64,000 nt of DNA from Planomicrobium sp. CPCC 101110 (GCF_007859395.1 NZ_VOHD01000003.1:1223028-1287027), one strand, 5' to 3'; shown: positions 18,400 through 29,010, numbered from the stretch's first letter. Made by a program: numbers and translations. Notes: a model not told the origin generated them from the letters alone.

Positions 18400-18696
18400 T
18401 TGAACGGGAAAATGAATTTTTTTCTGGACCCAGCAAAAAGGGTGGTCCGAAAATCTTCAATCATGAATTACAAACAAAACCAACAAGGACTTTATTTGGT
18501 TGCAAATAAAAAATTTATCAATTGGATGGAAGTCCATACGTATTGCCATACGTGCTTATCCGCTCTTACATTCGATGACGAGTTCGATGCAAGCTACTGT
18601 GCGACATGCAACGAGTGGCGTGAAGAACAATGCAGCGACAGCAGCTGCGAATATTGTGAGAATCGGCCGACGCGGCCGTTAGATCCCCGCCGATGA
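18400..18696 (+). CDS. Small Cys-rich, probably zinc-binding protein
   Basis: A protein of about 98 residues that I do not recognise. Its C-terminal half carries seven cysteines in the pattern CHTC-x16-CATC-x7-C-x4-CEYC, as in zinc ribbons or other metal-knuckle proteins, while the N-terminal part is basic (FLDPAKRVVRK). The start is uncertain: TTG 18400 has GGGAG at 18388-18392 as a ribosome site; ATG 18412 and ATG 18463 are in frame alternatives. A hairpin terminator overlaps the stop. The distance from both neighbours suggests a single-gene unit. Possible roles are nucleic-acid binding or metal storage; nothing in the context decides. Confidence 0.65.
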   Translation: MNGKMNFFLDPAKRVVRKSSIMNYKQNQQGLYLVANKKFINWMEVHTYCHTCLSALTFDDEFDASYCATCNEWREEQCSDSSCEYCENRPTRPLDPRR

Positions 18697-18710
18697 GGCG
18701 GGTTTTCTTT
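18686..18710 (+). terminator. Terminator of the Cys-rich gene
   Basis: GC-only 6-bp stem CCCGCC/GGCGGG (18686-18691 with 18697-18702); the TGA stop is in the 5-nt loop, and a T-rich tail follows. Confidence 0.75.
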
Positions 18711-18823
18711 GTTTTACCCCAGATTGATGAGAACAGATCTTTAGAATGGATTGAAGCTTTTTCTTTATGAGGATGGGAAAAGTAAGGTAATATGGAAGTA
18801 GCAAAGGATATGGAGGAAGCACA

Positions 18824-19483
18824 ATGAAAAAGGAATTTGTAGTTATTGGATTAGGGCGTTTTGGAGGAAGCATTGTCAGAGAACTGATTGAACAAGACGC
18901 AGATGTGATGGCGATCGATAAAGATTCTGAGCGCGTAGATGAGTTTGCGACAATCGCCACCCAAGCCATTGTTGCGGATACGACCGATGAAGCTGTGCTT
19001 AAATCTCTTGGCATCCGAAATTTTGAACACGTTATTGTGGCAATCGGAGAAAATATCCAAGCGAGCATCTTGACGACATTGATGCTTAAAGATATTGGTG
19101 TGAAAGAAATCACGGTAAAAGCGCAAAATGATTACCATGCAAAAGTATTGAGTAAAATCGGCGCTGACCATGTGGTCCATCCTGAACGCGATATGGGAAT
19201 CCGGATTGCCCACAATATGTTATCGAATAACGTGCTGGATTACTTGGAGCTTTCAGATGAGCATTCCATCATGGAAATCCGTGCAAATGAAAAATTGGCC
19301 GGCTTTACATTGATCCAGCTCGATATCCGCGCAAAATATGGCATCAACATAGTGGCTATCAAGCGGGGCGGGGATATTATTGTATCGCCGCAAGCTGATA
19401 TGGAAATTCAATTAGGAGATATCTTGATCATTATCGGTTCAGATGCCGACATCAACCGTTTTGAGAAAAAAGTTCTCAACTAA
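18824..19483 (+). CDS. ktrC: Ktr potassium-uptake regulatory subunit KtrC
   Basis: A 219-residue cytosolic gating ring subunit of a Ktr potassium channel. The N-terminal RCK-N Rossmann domain has GLGRFGGS (residues 9-16) for nucleotide binding; the C-terminal RCK-C domain (about 135-219) is the one that binds c-di-AMP in this family. Similarity to B. subtilis KtrC (YkqB) is high along the full length, and the next gene is rnjA as in B. subtilis. No membrane partner (KtrD/KtrB) is in the window. GGAGG lies 8 nt before ATG. Together with DarB this is a second candidate c-di-AMP receptor in the window. Confidence 0.92.
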   Translation: MKKEFVVIGLGRFGGSIVRELIEQDADVMAIDKDSERVDEFATIATQAIVADTTDEAVLKSLGIRNFEHVIVAIGENIQASILTTLMLKDIGVKEITVKAQNDYHAKVLSKIGADHVVHPERDMGIRIAHNMLSNNVLDYLELSDEHSIMEIRANEKLAGFTLIQLDIRAKYGINIVAIKRGGDIIVSPQADMEIQLGDILIIIGSDADINRFEKKVLN

Positions 19484-19516
19484 AAAAGGAAGCCCCGATA
19501 TCGGGGCTTCCTTTTT
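19483..19516. terminator. Bidirectional terminator between ktrC and rnjA
   Basis: A perfect 34-nt palindrome with GC core (GGAAGCCCCG and its complement) flanked by A and T runs, between the convergent stops of ktrC and rnjA. Confidence 0.9.
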
Positions 19517-19522
19517 GGTTGC

Positions 19523-21190
19523 TTAAACTTCCATGATGATTGGCAATACCATCGGACGGCGTTTTGTTTTTTCATACAAGTATGGTCCGAGCACGTCAGA
19601 GATTTCGCTTTTCAGCTCAGCCCATTCGGTGTTTTTGCCGTTGATTTTCTTGTTCAAGTGGCGGTTCAGCATTTGCTGCGCTTCATAGATCATTGTACCG
19701 GATTCACGCATGTACACAAAACCGCGGGAAATGATATCCGGCCCTGATACCATTTTGTTTTTCTGCATATCGACGGATACGACAACGATAACCAAGCCTT
19801 CTTCCGAAAGGATGCGGCGATCGCGAAGTACAATATTGCCGATATCGCCAATGCCGCTGCCGTCGATGTAAACATCGCCGGAAGGGACGCGGCCAGCGAT
19901 TGAAGCTTCATCTTGCCCCAAAGCAAGAACTTCACCGTTTTCCATGATAAACGTATTTTCTTCTGGAACGTCGCAATCGATGGCAAGCTGCGAATGCATT
20001 TTCAACATCCGGAATTCGCCGTGTATTGGCATGAAGAATTTCGGTTTGATCAAACGAAGCATCAGTTTCTGTTCTTCTTGTGAACCATGTCCGGATGTAT
20101 GGATATTGTTGAGCGATCCATGAATGACATCCGCTCCGGCGCGGAACAGCAAGTTGATGGTACGATTCACGCTGCTCGTGTTCCCCGGAATCGGAGAAGA
20201 TGAGAACACAACTGTATCGTTCGGCTGAATTTGAATTTGGCGATGAGTACCATTGGCGATGCGTGAAAGTGCGGCCATCGGTTCACCTTGAGAACCTGTG
20301 CAAAGAATCAAAACTTCGTTTGCAGGGAGGCGGTTCAATGTCTGGGTGTCGACAAATGCATCTTCTGGTGCATTGATATAGCCAAGCTCACGGCCGATTG
20401 TAATGGCGTTATCCATGCTACGGCCAAAAACTGCGATTTTGCGGCCTTGGGCTACCGCTTCGTCCGTCACTTGCTGCAACCGGTAAATATTTGAAGCAAA
20501 TGTCGCAAAAATCAAGCGGCCATCCACTTTTCTCATGATATCCCGGATCGTGTCCCCGACTTTGCGTTCTGACATGGTGAAGTTTGGAACCTCAGCATTA
20601 GTGCTGTCAGAGAGCAGGCATAAGACGCCTTCGCTGCCGATTTGCGCCATTTTCAGCAAGTTTGCTGGCTCGCCTACCGGAGTGAAGTCGAATTTGAAGT
20701 CTCCTGTATGCACAATATTGCCGGGCGGCGTTTTAACGACAACACCGAATGCATCCGGAATACTATGGGTGGTACGGAAAAAGCTAACTGCTGTTTTACG
20801 GAACTTGATGACATCATCTTCTTCGATTTCCGTCATTTTTGTTTGGCGCAAAAGACCGTGTTCTTCAAGTTTCTTGCGAAGCAATCCAAGGGCCAATTTG
20901 CCTCCGTATACAGGAATGTTGATTTTCTTCAGCAAGTAAGGAATACCGCCGATATGGTCTTCGTGGCCATGTGTGATGAAAAGGCCTTTGATCTTATCAA
21001 TATTTTTAACTAAATACGTGTAATCCGGAATTACATAATCGATTCCGAGCAAATCGTCTTCCGGAAATTTGATGCCTGCATCAATAAGGATGATTTCATC
21101 CTGAAATTGAACGCCATACGTATTTTTGCCGATTTCGCCCAGTCCGCCAAGTGCGAAAACAGCTGTTTGATCATTTTTTACAAATTTCAT
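19523..21190 (-). CDS. rnjA: Ribonuclease J1
   Basis: A 555-residue metallo-beta-lactamase/beta-CASP nuclease with 5'-3' exo- and endonuclease activity, central to mRNA decay and 16S maturation in Firmicutes. The metal site motif is H74-G-H76-E-D78-H79; further metal ligands are in HTGDFKFD (about residue 163) and the beta-CASP histidine in [10 protein letters not shown] (about 366-375). The length equals that of B. subtilis RnjA. It lies 2 nt after rpoY, so the two are an operon on the minus strand. It shares the hairpin 19483-19516 with ktrC. Confidence 0.96.
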   Translation of the reverse strand: MKFVKNDQTAVFALGGLGEIGKNTYGVQFQDEIILIDAGIKFPEDDLLGIDYVIPDYTYLVKNIDKIKGLFITHGHEDHIGGIPYLLKKINIPVYGGKLALGLLRKKLEEHGLLRQTKMTEIEEDDVIKFRKTAVSFFRTTHSIPDAFGVVVKTPPGNIVHTGDFKFDFTPVGEPANLLKMAQIGSEGVLCLLSDSTNAEVPNFTMSERKVGDTIRDIMRKVDGRLIFATFASNIYRLQQVTDEAVAQGRKIAVFGRSMDNAITIGRELGYINAPEDAFVDTQTLNRLPANEVLILCTGSQGEPMAALSRIANGTHRQIQIQPNDTVVFSSSPIPGNTSSVNRTINLLFRAGADVIHGSLNNIHTSGHGSQEEQKLMLRLIKPKFFMPIHGEFRMLKMHSQLAIDCDVPEENTFIMENGEVLALGQDEASIAGRVPSGDVYIDGSGIGDIGNIVLRDRRILSEEGLVIVVVSVDMQKNKMVSGPDIISRGFVYMRESGTMIYEAQQMLNRHLNKKINGKNTEWAELKSEISDVLGPYLYEKTKRRPMVLPIIMEV

Positions 21191-21192
21191 AC

Positions 21193-21405
21193 TTATTTAA
21201 GGCTCTCGACTTCGTAATTTTGGCTCGCTTGTTCATATTCCAAATGGCTGCCTTCAAGCAGCTGAACAAACTCGATGTTGTAGTTGCGGTCTTTTAAGTG
21301 TTGGCGCACTTCACGCTCGGTAGATGCTTCAACATAGAGGCTTTTAGTGTTTTCGCGAACTGGTACCTCAAAACGGTTTTCTTGATAATAAACTTTAAAA
21401 ATCAT
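21193..21405 (-). CDS. rpoY: RNA polymerase epsilon subunit
   Basis: A 70-residue protein ([18 protein letters not shown]...) of the DUF1447/RpoY family, the small epsilon subunit that binds near the secondary channel of Firmicutes RNA polymerase. An in-frame upstream ATG at 21432 would add nine residues, but AAAGGAGAG sits 6 nt before the codon at 21405 and the family is 69-70 residues long. It forms an operon with rnjA, the order known in B. subtilis (ykzG-ykqC). No convincing consensus promoter was found directly upstream; read-through from the small gene at 21587 past its terminator is possible. Confidence 0.93.
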   Translation of the reverse strand: MIFKVYYQENRFEVPVRENTKSLYVEASTEREVRQHLKDRNYNIEFVQLLEGSHLEYEQASQNYEVESLK

Positions 21406-21483
21406 AATTTGCTCTCCTTTTTCCACGTTCAAAATAAATTCACTTTCTTTATATTATCATGTCATTGTTTTAAAATAAAGAAT

Positions 21484-21509
21484 AGCCCTCCTTTTTATCA
21501 AGGAGGGCT
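21484..21509 (-). terminator. Terminator/attenuator after the 23-codon gene
   Basis: A perfect 10-bp stem AGCCCTCCTT/AAGGAGGGCT with a 6-nt loop, 6 nt after the stop of the small minus-strand ORF, followed by a T-rich stretch in that direction. Its GGAGGG arm also resembles a Shine-Dalgarno sequence, now paired. Confidence 0.7.
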
Positions 21510-21515
21510 ACCAAA

Positions 21516-21587
21516 TTATGCAATTTTCTTTTTGTTCATGATGCCATTAAGCTGTCTAACAAGTTTTCTTTTTAAACGCTTTAACAT
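21516..21587 (-). CDS. 23-residue basic small protein
   Basis: Short frame coding MLKRLKRKLVRQLNGIMNKK plus KIA: 10 Lys/Arg residues, no acidic residue, and a pattern that can form an amphipathic helix. GGAGTGAT, 6 nt before ATG 21587, is a good ribosome site. A promoter (TTTACT, 17 nt, TATACT; 21609-21637) lies directly upstream, and a hairpin terminator directly downstream, so it is a complete transcription unit. I do not recognise a family. It could be a leader peptide for rpoY-rnjA or a membrane- or RNA-binding miniprotein. Confidence 0.6.
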   Translation of the reverse strand: MLKRLKRKLVRQLNGIMNKKKIA

Positions 21588-21608
21588 GGCTAATCACTCC
21601 TTATGCAT

Positions 21609-21637
21609 AGTATACTATATTTTCAGAAAAAAGTAAA
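21609..21637 (-). promoter_or_regulatory. Sigma-A promoter of the small gene, overlapped by a CodY-like box
   Basis: On the minus strand, -35 TTTACT (21632-21637), 17-nt spacer and -10 TATACT (21609-21614). The spacer holds TATTTTCAGAAAAAA (21618-21632), which differs from the CodY consensus AATTTTCWGAAAATT at three of 15 places. The divergent ykrA gene starts at 21684, so the box could also act on that gene. Confidence 0.55.
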
Positions 21638-21683
21638 CCAGAGCTGCTGTTGCTGCGAACTGGGAAAGAATGGAGAATGCAAG

Positions 21684-22454
21684 GTGGGAAAGTTATTGCT
21701 TTTGGACATTGATGGGACTTTACTGAATACAAAAAAAGAGCTGCCGGCATCTGCGAAAGAGGCGCTTCTGGCAGCCCGTGCGAACGGCCATGAGCTGGCG
21801 GTCGCCACCGGGCGCGGGCCTTTCATGGCGAAGAAAGTATTAGATGAACTGAAGATCGATACATTTATCACCTTCAACGGACAGTACATAGTCCACCAAG
21901 GCGTGCCAGTGCATAAAGAGGCACTGGATCCGGACACGCTTTCCGATATAGTTGAGTTTGCTGAGAAACGGGATCATCCGCTGGTCTTTTTGACGGATGA
22001 GAAGATGGTCTCAAGCATCGACTACCATCCGGATATTGATGAAAGCATTAAAACACTCAAATTTTCCCATCCGAAAATGATCGAGAATTTCCACTTGGAA
22101 AACGATATTTATCAAGCGCTGCTGTTCTGCGAGCAGGAAGAAGAACCGCAATACAAAGAGGCGTTCGCGAATATGGATTTTATCCGCTGGCACCGCGTTT
22201 CTTGCGATGTCGTGCCAAAAGGCGGCACAAAAGCGCGCGGCATTGAACGGCTGATCAAAATAACAGGCCACTCGATCGAAGACACCATCGCGTTCGGAGA
22301 CGGTTTGAATGATGTTCAAATGATGGCTACCGCAGGATACAGTGTTTCTATGGGGAATGGAACAGAAGAGACAAAACAACAGGCATCTTATGTGACAGAC
22401 CACGTCGACAACGATGGCCTGGCAAAAGCATTCCGCCATATCGGATTGATTTGA
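21684..22454 (+). CDS. HAD-superfamily Cof-type phosphatase (YkrA-like)
   Basis: A 256-residue HAD hydrolase of the Cof/IIB type. Motif I is LLLDIDGTLL at the N-terminus (nucleophile Asp), motif II is AVATGRG, and motif IV is IAFGDGLNDVQMM, with a C2 cap domain between about residues 85 and 180. Such enzymes dephosphorylate sugar phosphates or cofactors; the substrate is unknown. GTG 21684 is chosen because GGAG at 21672-21675 is 8 nt upstream and the length then equals that of B. subtilis YkrA, which occupies the same place next to rpoY and def. It converges with def on a shared terminator. Confidence 0.85.
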   Translation: MGKLLLLDIDGTLLNTKKELPASAKEALLAARANGHELAVATGRGPFMAKKVLDELKIDTFITFNGQYIVHQGVPVHKEALDPDTLSDIVEFAEKRDHPLVFLTDEKMVSSIDYHPDIDESIKTLKFSHPKMIENFHLENDIYQALLFCEQEEEPQYKEAFANMDFIRWHRVSCDVVPKGGTKARGIERLIKITGHSIEDTIAFGDGLNDVQMMATAGYSVSMGNGTEETKQQASYVTDHVDNDGLAKAFRHIGLI

Positions 22455-22457
22455 AAA

Positions 22458-22488
22458 AGAGCTTCGGGAATTATTCTCCCGAAGCTCT
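22458..22488. terminator. Bidirectional terminator ykrA/def
   Basis: A 12-bp stem AGAGCTTCGGGA/TCCCGAAGCTCT (22458-22469 with 22477-22488), containing the def stop codon in its loop. Confidence 0.8.
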
Positions 22489-23037
22489 ATCTATTGGAAT
22501 GGCATTTTCGATTTCTGCAAATGGATTTTTAGGGTTGATATGATCGAAGAACATGACACCGTTCAAATGATCCAGTTCATGTTGAAAAGCGATAGCCGGC
22601 AATCCTTTCAGGCGCATCTTGTATTCCTTGCCTTCAATATCAAACGCTTTGACCGTAACGCGGGCATATCTCGGCACATAGCCGGGAACGGCCCGGTCAA
22701 CGCTCAAACAACCTTCGCCCGCTGACAAATAAGCTTTTTCGACCGAATGGCTGACAATTTTCGGGTTTATGGCAATCAAGCTTAAATTCTCGCCGGAGTT
22801 TTCATCAAAGTGCAGAGCAAAAATGCGCTTTGGCACATTGACTTGAGGCGCAGCAATGCCGACCCCGGGCCGCAAGTCATATTTCTCGATCATTTCATCA
22901 TTCTGGCTGTTAACTACATATTCCAGCAAATCCTCGCTGAGTTTGCGGTCTTCTTCGGATAGCGGAAATGCAACTTCTTTTGAACGCATGCGAAGAGTCG
23001 GATGTCCTTCGCGGACAATGTCTTTCATAAGTATCAA
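22471..23037 (-). CDS. def: Peptide deformylase
   Basis: A 188-residue metalloenzyme that removes the formyl group from nascent proteins. The three motifs are present: GVGIAAPQ (about residues 59-66), EGCLSV (about 108-113) and QHELDH (about 152-157), giving the Cys-His-His metal site. The long insertion between helix 1 and motif 1 makes it a type II deformylase of Gram-positive bacteria. The start is TTG 23037: AAAGGATG is 7 nt upstream, whereas the ATG nine bases further in is too distant; the N-terminus MILMKDIVREGHP also parallels B. subtilis DefB. It is a single gene. Confidence 0.94.
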   Translation of the reverse strand: MILMKDIVREGHPTLRMRSKEVAFPLSEEDRKLSEDLLEYVVNSQNDEMIEKYDLRPGVGIAAPQVNVPKRIFALHFDENSGENLSLIAINPKIVSHSVEKAYLSAGEGCLSVDRAVPGYVPRYARVTVKAFDIEGKEYKMRLKGLPAIAFQHELDHLNGVMFFDHINPKNPFAEIENAIPIDRASGE

Positions 23038-23124
23038 GTTGTTTCATCCTTTCATTGGTCGTACCATTCCCATAAGTATAGCGCAATAAAAGCCGGGGAG
23101 AAAGAAAAAAACCCAGAGAGTCAG

Positions 23125-23153
23125 TTGTGTTTTTTTTGGCGAAAGTCTATAGT
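23125..23153 (+). promoter_or_regulatory. Probable sigma-A promoter of ykyA
   Basis: TTGTGT (23125-23130), 17-nt spacer, TATAGT (23148-23153), 28 nt before the GTG start. Confidence 0.55.
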
Positions 23154-23181
23154 TAACTCATGTATGTAAGGAGGGTTTTGA

Positions 23182-23817
23182 GTGAAAAGGACTATGATGG
23201 CTACATTATTTTCAAGTGCATTGCTTTTAAGCGCCTGTTCAGGACCATCTCCTGGTGAGCAATTGGACAACGTGCTGAAAGATACGTTTGAAGCAGAACA
23301 GGACTACCGAAGCACCCAAGGTGAAATGGAAAAGCTGGAGAAAAATGAACAGCAACTCTTCGAATCAATCATGGCTCTTACCCAAGAGCAGCAGGAAGAA
23401 GTAAAGGCCCAGGCAGAAGAAGCACTGGCTTCGGCAGACGAGAGGCTGGCTCTTCTTGAACAGGAAAAAGAATCCATGGGAACTGCTGAGGAAAGCTTCA
23501 GTGAAATTGATACAGTGATCGAGGAAGCGGAAGAGGGGGTCAAAGCGGATCTGGCGGCATTGAAAGAAAAAATGCAAGAACGTTTTAATGCGCACGCCGA
23601 ATTCGCGGATGCCTACGGAAAGCTTACAAACCTGCAAAAAGAATTATATGAAATGCTCCTTAACGAAGAAACGGATATTCAGATGCTTCAAGAAAAAACT
23701 GCAGAAGTGAACGAGCAGAATGAGATTGTCCAAAAAGCTGTTACAGTGTTCAACGAACATACAGAACAGTTTAATGAATTGAAAAATAGCGTGATTGACA
23801 ACTTAACGCAAGAATGA
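23182..23817 (+). CDS. ykyA: YkyA-family coiled-coil lipoprotein
   Basis: A 211-residue lipoprotein. The signal peptide ends in the lipobox LLSAC with Cys19 as lipidation site, so it is anchored on the outer face of the membrane. The rest is almost entirely charged alpha helix (Glu/Gln/Lys), a coiled coil typical of the YkyA family of putative cell-wall binding lipoproteins. GTG start with AAGGAGGG 6 nt upstream. As in B. subtilis it is between def and pdhA. The molecular role is unknown. A hairpin follows at 23824. Confidence 0.85.
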   Translation: MKRTMMATLFSSALLLSACSGPSPGEQLDNVLKDTFEAEQDYRSTQGEMEKLEKNEQQLFESIMALTQEQQEEVKAQAEEALASADERLALLEQEKESMGTAEESFSEIDTVIEEAEEGVKADLAALKEKMQERFNAHAEFADAYGKLTNLQKELYEMLLNEETDIQMLQEKTAEVNEQNEIVQKAVTVFNEHTEQFNELKNSVIDNLTQE

Positions 23818-23823
23818 CGATAT

Positions 23824-23846
23824 AGCAGCCTTTTGGCTGCTTTTTT
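23824..23846 (+). terminator. Terminator of ykyA
   Basis: 7-bp stem AGCAGCC/GGCTGCT with loop TTTT and a T run. Confidence 0.8.
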
Positions 23847-23976
23847 CTGTCCTATAAAAGATGCTGTAAAAAAATACTGTTTTATAATACAGTGTTCGAT
23901 AATGTACTGATACAGTTTTTTGAAAGCCGAATGGGGTGGTATTAAACAATGCTTGATAATATTAGGTTCGCAATGA

Positions 23977-24005
23977 TTGACCACGTAAATCTACTAACGT
24001 ATACT
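23977..24005 (+). promoter_or_regulatory. Sigma-A promoter of the pdh operon
   Basis: TTGACC (23977-23982), 17-nt spacer, TATACT (24000-24005): a near-consensus promoter about 74 nt before the pdhA start. Upstream, ACTGT (23876-23880) and ACAGT (23889-23893) form a short inverted repeat around TATAAT, possibly an operator or a second promoter element, but weak. Confidence 0.75.
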
Positions 24006-24033
24006 GAGTAAGGAAATGCAATTGTATTACTAA

Positions 24034-25191
<1,158 letters not shown>

Positions 25192-25194
25192 GCA

Positions 25195-26172
25195 ATGGCA
25201 CAAATGACGATGATTCAAGCGATTACGGACGCTCTGAGAACAGAATTGAAAAACGACGAAAATGTTCTTGTTTTCGGTGAAGACGTCGGAAATAACGGCG
25301 GAGTTTTCCGTGCAACTGAAGGTTTGCAAAAAGAGTTTGGCGAAGACCGCGTGTTTGATACACCTCTTGCGGAATCTGGTATTGGCGGCCTTGCGATCGG
25401 CTTGGCTTTGCAAGGTTTCCGCCCGATTCCAGAAATCCAATTTTTCGGATTCGTTTATGAAGTGATGGATTCCATCAATGGACAAATGGCTCGTATGCGT
25501 TTCCGCAGCGGCGGCAGCTTGAATGCGCCTGTAACGATCCGCTCCCCATTTGGCGGCGGTGTTCATACACCGGAAATGCACGCTGATTCATTGGAAAGCT
25601 TGATGACTTCACAGCCAGGCTTAAAAGTGGTTGTACCATCAACACCATATGATGCAAAAGGTTTGCTTATCTCTTCTATCCGCGACAATGATCCGGTAGT
25701 TTTCCTTGAGCATTTGAAACTTTACCGCTCTGGCCGCCAGGAGGTGCCGGAAGAATCTTATACGATTCCTTTAGGCAAAGCCGATGTGAAACGTGAAGGA
25801 AAAGACCTTTCAATCATCACTTACGGCGCAATGGTCCAAGAAAGCCTGAAAGCGGCTGAAGAACTTGAAAAAGAAGGCTATTCAGTGGAAGTGGTCGACT
25901 TGCGTACGATCCAGCCTCTAGACATCGAAACAATCATTGCTTCTGTCGAGAAAACTGGCCGGGCAATGGTAGTGCAGGAAGCACAAAAACAAGGCGGCAT
26001 TGCAGCTGGAGTTGTAGCTGAAATCACAGACCGTGCGATTTTGAGCTTGGAAGCGCCGGTATTGCGTGTTACGGCACCGGATTCAATCTTCCCATTCTCG
26101 CAAGCTGAACAAGTTTGGCTGCCGAACTCGAAGGATATAGTAGAAACAGCGAAAAAAGTTCTTACGTTCTAA
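25195..26172 (+). CDS. pdhB: Pyruvate dehydrogenase E1 beta subunit
   Basis: A 325-residue transketolase-like subunit; [15 protein letters not shown] at the start, [18 protein letters not shown] (about residues 22-39) with the ThDP-contacting Glu, and the C-terminal transketolase domain (about 200-320) are all present. AAGGAG lies upstream within the pdhA end. It is the E1 partner of PdhA and lies in the same operon, followed by pdhC after 28 nt. Length is that of the B. subtilis subunit. Confidence 0.96.
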   Translation: MAQMTMIQAITDALRTELKNDENVLVFGEDVGNNGGVFRATEGLQKEFGEDRVFDTPLAESGIGGLAIGLALQGFRPIPEIQFFGFVYEVMDSINGQMARMRFRSGGSLNAPVTIRSPFGGGVHTPEMHADSLESLMTSQPGLKVVVPSTPYDAKGLLISSIRDNDPVVFLEHLKLYRSGRQEVPEESYTIPLGKADVKREGKDLSIITYGAMVQESLKAAEELEKEGYSVEVVDLRTIQPLDIETIIASVEKTGRAMVVQEAQKQGGIAAGVVAEITDRAILSLEAPVLRVTAPDSIFPFSQAEQVWLPNSKDIVETAKKVLTF

Positions 26173-26200
26173 TAGTTGCGTAAAAGAAAGGGTGAAACTA

Positions 26201-27592
26201 ATGGCTTTTGAATTTCGTTTACCGGATATCGGAGAAGGTATCCACGAAGGTGAAATCGTAAAATGGTTCGTCACAGTTGGAGACACAATCGAAGAGGACG
26301 ACATTCTGTTTGAAGTGCAAAATGACAAATCGGTCGTTGAAATGCCTTCACCAGTGACAGGGAAGATTTTAGAAATCCTAGTTGAAGAAGGAACTGTAGC
26401 AGTAGTGGGCGACGTATTGGTTCGCATCGACGCAGAAGGCGCAGATGACATCCAATTCAAAGGCAGCCATGCCGGCCAAGACGGCAATGTCCAAGAAGTT
26501 GAAGAAAGCACAGAAGAATTGGTTCAATCCGGCACTTCTGAGTCCAGCCAAAAAGTCGACAAAGCTCCTGTCAAAGAAGAAGTTCCGAATGTAGGGAACA
26601 CTGGAGCTGGCGCTCAGCCTCAAGTTGAAACCGAAGCAGATCCGACAGCGCGAGTTATCGCAATGCCATCTGTCCGCAAATTTGCCCGCGACCAAAACGT
26701 CGATATCAAGCAAGTGAACGGTTCCGGCAACAATGGCCGAGTTCTAAAAGAAGATGTTGAGTCGTTCTTGAGCGGCGGCCAGCAATCATCAGCTGCTCCT
26801 GCTCCTGAAGAAGCGAAAGCGGAAGCTCCAGCTGCAGCAAAAGAAGAAACGCCAAAAGCGCCATCAACTGTTTCTGTGCCTGAAGGCGAATTCCCGGAAA
26901 CTCGTGAGAAAATGTCTGGAATCCGCAAAGCAATCGCTAAGGCGATGGTCCATTCGAAACATACAGCACCTCACGTAACGCTTATGGATGAAGTGGATGT
27001 TACAGAACTTGTCGCGCACCGCAAAAAGTTCAAAGACATCGCTGCTGAAAAACAAATCAAGTTGACGTATTTGCCATATGTGGTAAAAGCGCTAGTCAGC
27101 ACATTGCGCGAATTCCCGGCTTTAAATACATCTCTTGATGATGCAACAAGCGAAATCGTCCAAAAACATTACTTCAACATCGGCATCGCGGCGGATACTG
27201 ACAAAGGCTTGTTAGTGCCGGTCGTTAAGAACGCTGACCGTAAATCTGTTTTCTCGATTTCATCAGAGATCAACGAACTAGCTGAAAAAGCCCGTTCTGG
27301 AAAATTGTCTCCAAATGAAATGAGAGGTGCGTCTTGCTCGATCACGAATATCGGTTCTGCGGGCGGCCAGTGGTTCACGCCAGTTATCAACCATCCGGAA
27401 GTTGCAATTCTTGGAATCGGACGCATTGCAGAAAAGCCTGTAATTAAAAATGGTGAAATCGTGGCAGCTCCTGTGTTAGCATTGTCATTGAGCTTTGACC
27501 ACCGCATGATTGATGGAGCGACTGCGCAGCATGCATTGAACCACATTAAACGCTTATTGAGCGAACCAGAACTATTATTAATGGAGGCGTAA
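26201..27592 (+). CDS. pdhC: Dihydrolipoamide acetyltransferase (E2)
   Basis: The 463-residue core of the pyruvate dehydrogenase complex, moving the acetyl group to CoA. Domains: one lipoyl domain (1-80; lipoylated Lys in [11 protein letters not shown]), an acidic linker, the E1/E3-binding domain (about 148-188; [19 protein letters not shown]), a second Ala/Pro/Lys-rich linker, and the catalytic domain (about 235-463; SFDHRMIDG with the active-site His). GTG 26192 is in frame, but AAAGGGTG at 26187-26194 is correctly spaced for ATG 26201. One lipoyl domain is normal for Bacillus-type E2. Confidence 0.96.
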   Translation: MAFEFRLPDIGEGIHEGEIVKWFVTVGDTIEEDDILFEVQNDKSVVEMPSPVTGKILEILVEEGTVAVVGDVLVRIDAEGADDIQFKGSHAGQDGNVQEVEESTEELVQSGTSESSQKVDKAPVKEEVPNVGNTGAGAQPQVETEADPTARVIAMPSVRKFARDQNVDIKQVNGSGNNGRVLKEDVESFLSGGQQSSAAPAPEEAKAEAPAAAKEETPKAPSTVSVPEGEFPETREKMSGIRKAIAKAMVHSKHTAPHVTLMDEVDVTELVAHRKKFKDIAAEKQIKLTYLPYVVKALVSTLREFPALNTSLDDATSEIVQKHYFNIGIAADTDKGLLVPVVKNADRKSVFSISSEINELAEKARSGKLSPNEMRGASCSITNIGSAGGQWFTPVINHPEVAILGIGRIAEKPVIKNGEIVAAPVLALSLSFDHRMIDGATAQHALNHIKRLLSEPELLLMEA

Positions 27593-27596
27593 ACTT

Positions 27597-29006
27597 ATGG
27601 TAGTAGGAGATTTCCCAATCGAAACAGATACGCTCGTCATCGGCTCCGGCCCTGGCGGATATGTTGCAGCGATCCGTGCTGCTCAAACAGGCCAAAAAGT
27701 AACAATCGTTGAAAAAGAATATATCGGCGGCGTGTGCCTTAACGTCGGCTGTATCCCATCAAAAGCGTTGATTTCAGTAGGGCACCGTTTTGAAGAAGCG
27801 AAGCATTCGGATGATATGGGTGTCATTGCAAACGAAGTTACCCTTAACTTTGAAAAAGCCCAAGCTTTCAAAAATGGCGTAGTTAAGAAATTGACTGGCG
27901 GTGTTGAATCGCTGTTGAAAGGCAACAAAGTAGAAATCGTACGCGGGGAAGCTTACTTTGTTGATACGAATACAATTCGTGTCATCACTGAAAACGCTGC
28001 TCAAACGTATAAATTCAAAAATGCCATTATTGCTACCGGCTCACGCCCTGTAGAAATCCCGACATTCAAATTCTCGAAACGCGTCATCAACTCAACGGGT
28101 GCTTTGAATCTTGATGAAGTGCCGGGCAAACTAGTAGTTATCGGCGGCGGCTACATCGGAACGGAACTTGGGACAGCATATGCAAATATGGGTTCTGAAG
28201 TGACAATCCTTGAAGGTGCTCCGGATATCTTGGCTGGATTTGAAAAACAAATGACAGCTATCGTTAAAAAAGGCTTGAAGAAAAAAGGCGTTGAAGTTAT
28301 CACTAATGCTTCTGCAAAAGGCGTTGAAGAAACTGAAACTGGTGTTACAGTCACTTACGCTGCAGGCGGAGAAGAAAAAACGGTTGATGCCGATTACGTA
28401 TTGGTGACAGTTGGCCGCCGTCCGAACACGGATGAGATGGGACTTGAAGAAGTCGGAGTCGAATTTGGCGAGCGTGGCTTGATCAACGTTGACAAGCAGT
28501 GCCGCACAAACGTTCCGAACATCTATGCAATCGGTGATGTTGTCGCAGGCCTGCAATTGGCTCACAAGGCATCATACGAAGGGAAAGTTGCTGCGGAAGC
28601 GATTGCCGGCGAGTCATCAGTAGTCGATTACTTGGCAATCCCTGCGGTTTGCTTCACGGATCCTGAACTTGCTAGCGTCGGTTTGACTGAAGAGCAAGCA
28701 AAAGCAGAAGGATTTGAAGCAAGCGCTGCTAAATTCCCATTTGGCGTAAACGGCCGCGCGCTTTCATTGAATGCAACTGAAGGGTTCGTGAAATTGGTTT
28801 CGCGTAAATCAGACGGTTTGCTTCTTGGAGCACAAATTGTTGGAGCTGGCGCATCAGACATGATCGCTGAACTTGGCCTTGCAATCGAAGCAGGAATGAC
28901 TGTTGAAGATATCGCAATGACAATCCACGCTCACCCAACGTTAGCTGAAGTTACTATGGAAGCTGCCGAAGTAGCAATGGGAGCACCAATCCACATCCTT
29001 AAATAA
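27597..29006 (+). CDS. pdhD: Dihydrolipoamide dehydrogenase (E3)
   Basis: A 469-residue flavoprotein disulfide reductase that reoxidises the lipoyl arm with NAD. FAD motif [10 protein letters not shown] (residues 17-26), redox disulfide [13 protein letters not shown] (about 43-55), NAD motif [12 protein letters not shown] (about 181-192), and the C-terminal HAHPTL with the catalytic His are all visible. It is last in the operon, four nucleotides after pdhC, with GGAGG as ribosome site. It probably also serves other 2-oxo acid complexes and the glycine cleavage system if these lack their own E3. Confidence 0.96.
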   Translation: MVVGDFPIETDTLVIGSGPGGYVAAIRAAQTGQKVTIVEKEYIGGVCLNVGCIPSKALISVGHRFEEAKHSDDMGVIANEVTLNFEKAQAFKNGVVKKLTGGVESLLKGNKVEIVRGEAYFVDTNTIRVITENAAQTYKFKNAIIATGSRPVEIPTFKFSKRVINSTGALNLDEVPGKLVVIGGGYIGTELGTAYANMGSEVTILEGAPDILAGFEKQMTAIVKKGLKKKGVEVITNASAKGVEETETGVTVTYAAGGEEKTVDADYVLVTVGRRPNTDEMGLEEVGVEFGERGLINVDKQCRTNVPNIYAIGDVVAGLQLAHKASYEGKVAAEAIAGESSVVDYLAIPAVCFTDPELASVGLTEEQAKAEGFEASAAKFPFGVNGRALSLNATEGFVKLVSRKSDGLLLGAQIVGAGASDMIAELGLAIEAGMTVEDIAMTIHAHPTLAEVTMEAAEVAMGAPIHILK

Positions 29007-29010
29007 GTTG

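Noticed and set aside
23876-23893. ACTGT-N8-ACAGT repeat as second pdh promoter or operator
   Set aside because: Five-bp arms with AT-rich centre arise easily by chance and the TATAAT inside has no acceptable -35; the promoter 23977-24005 is sufficient.
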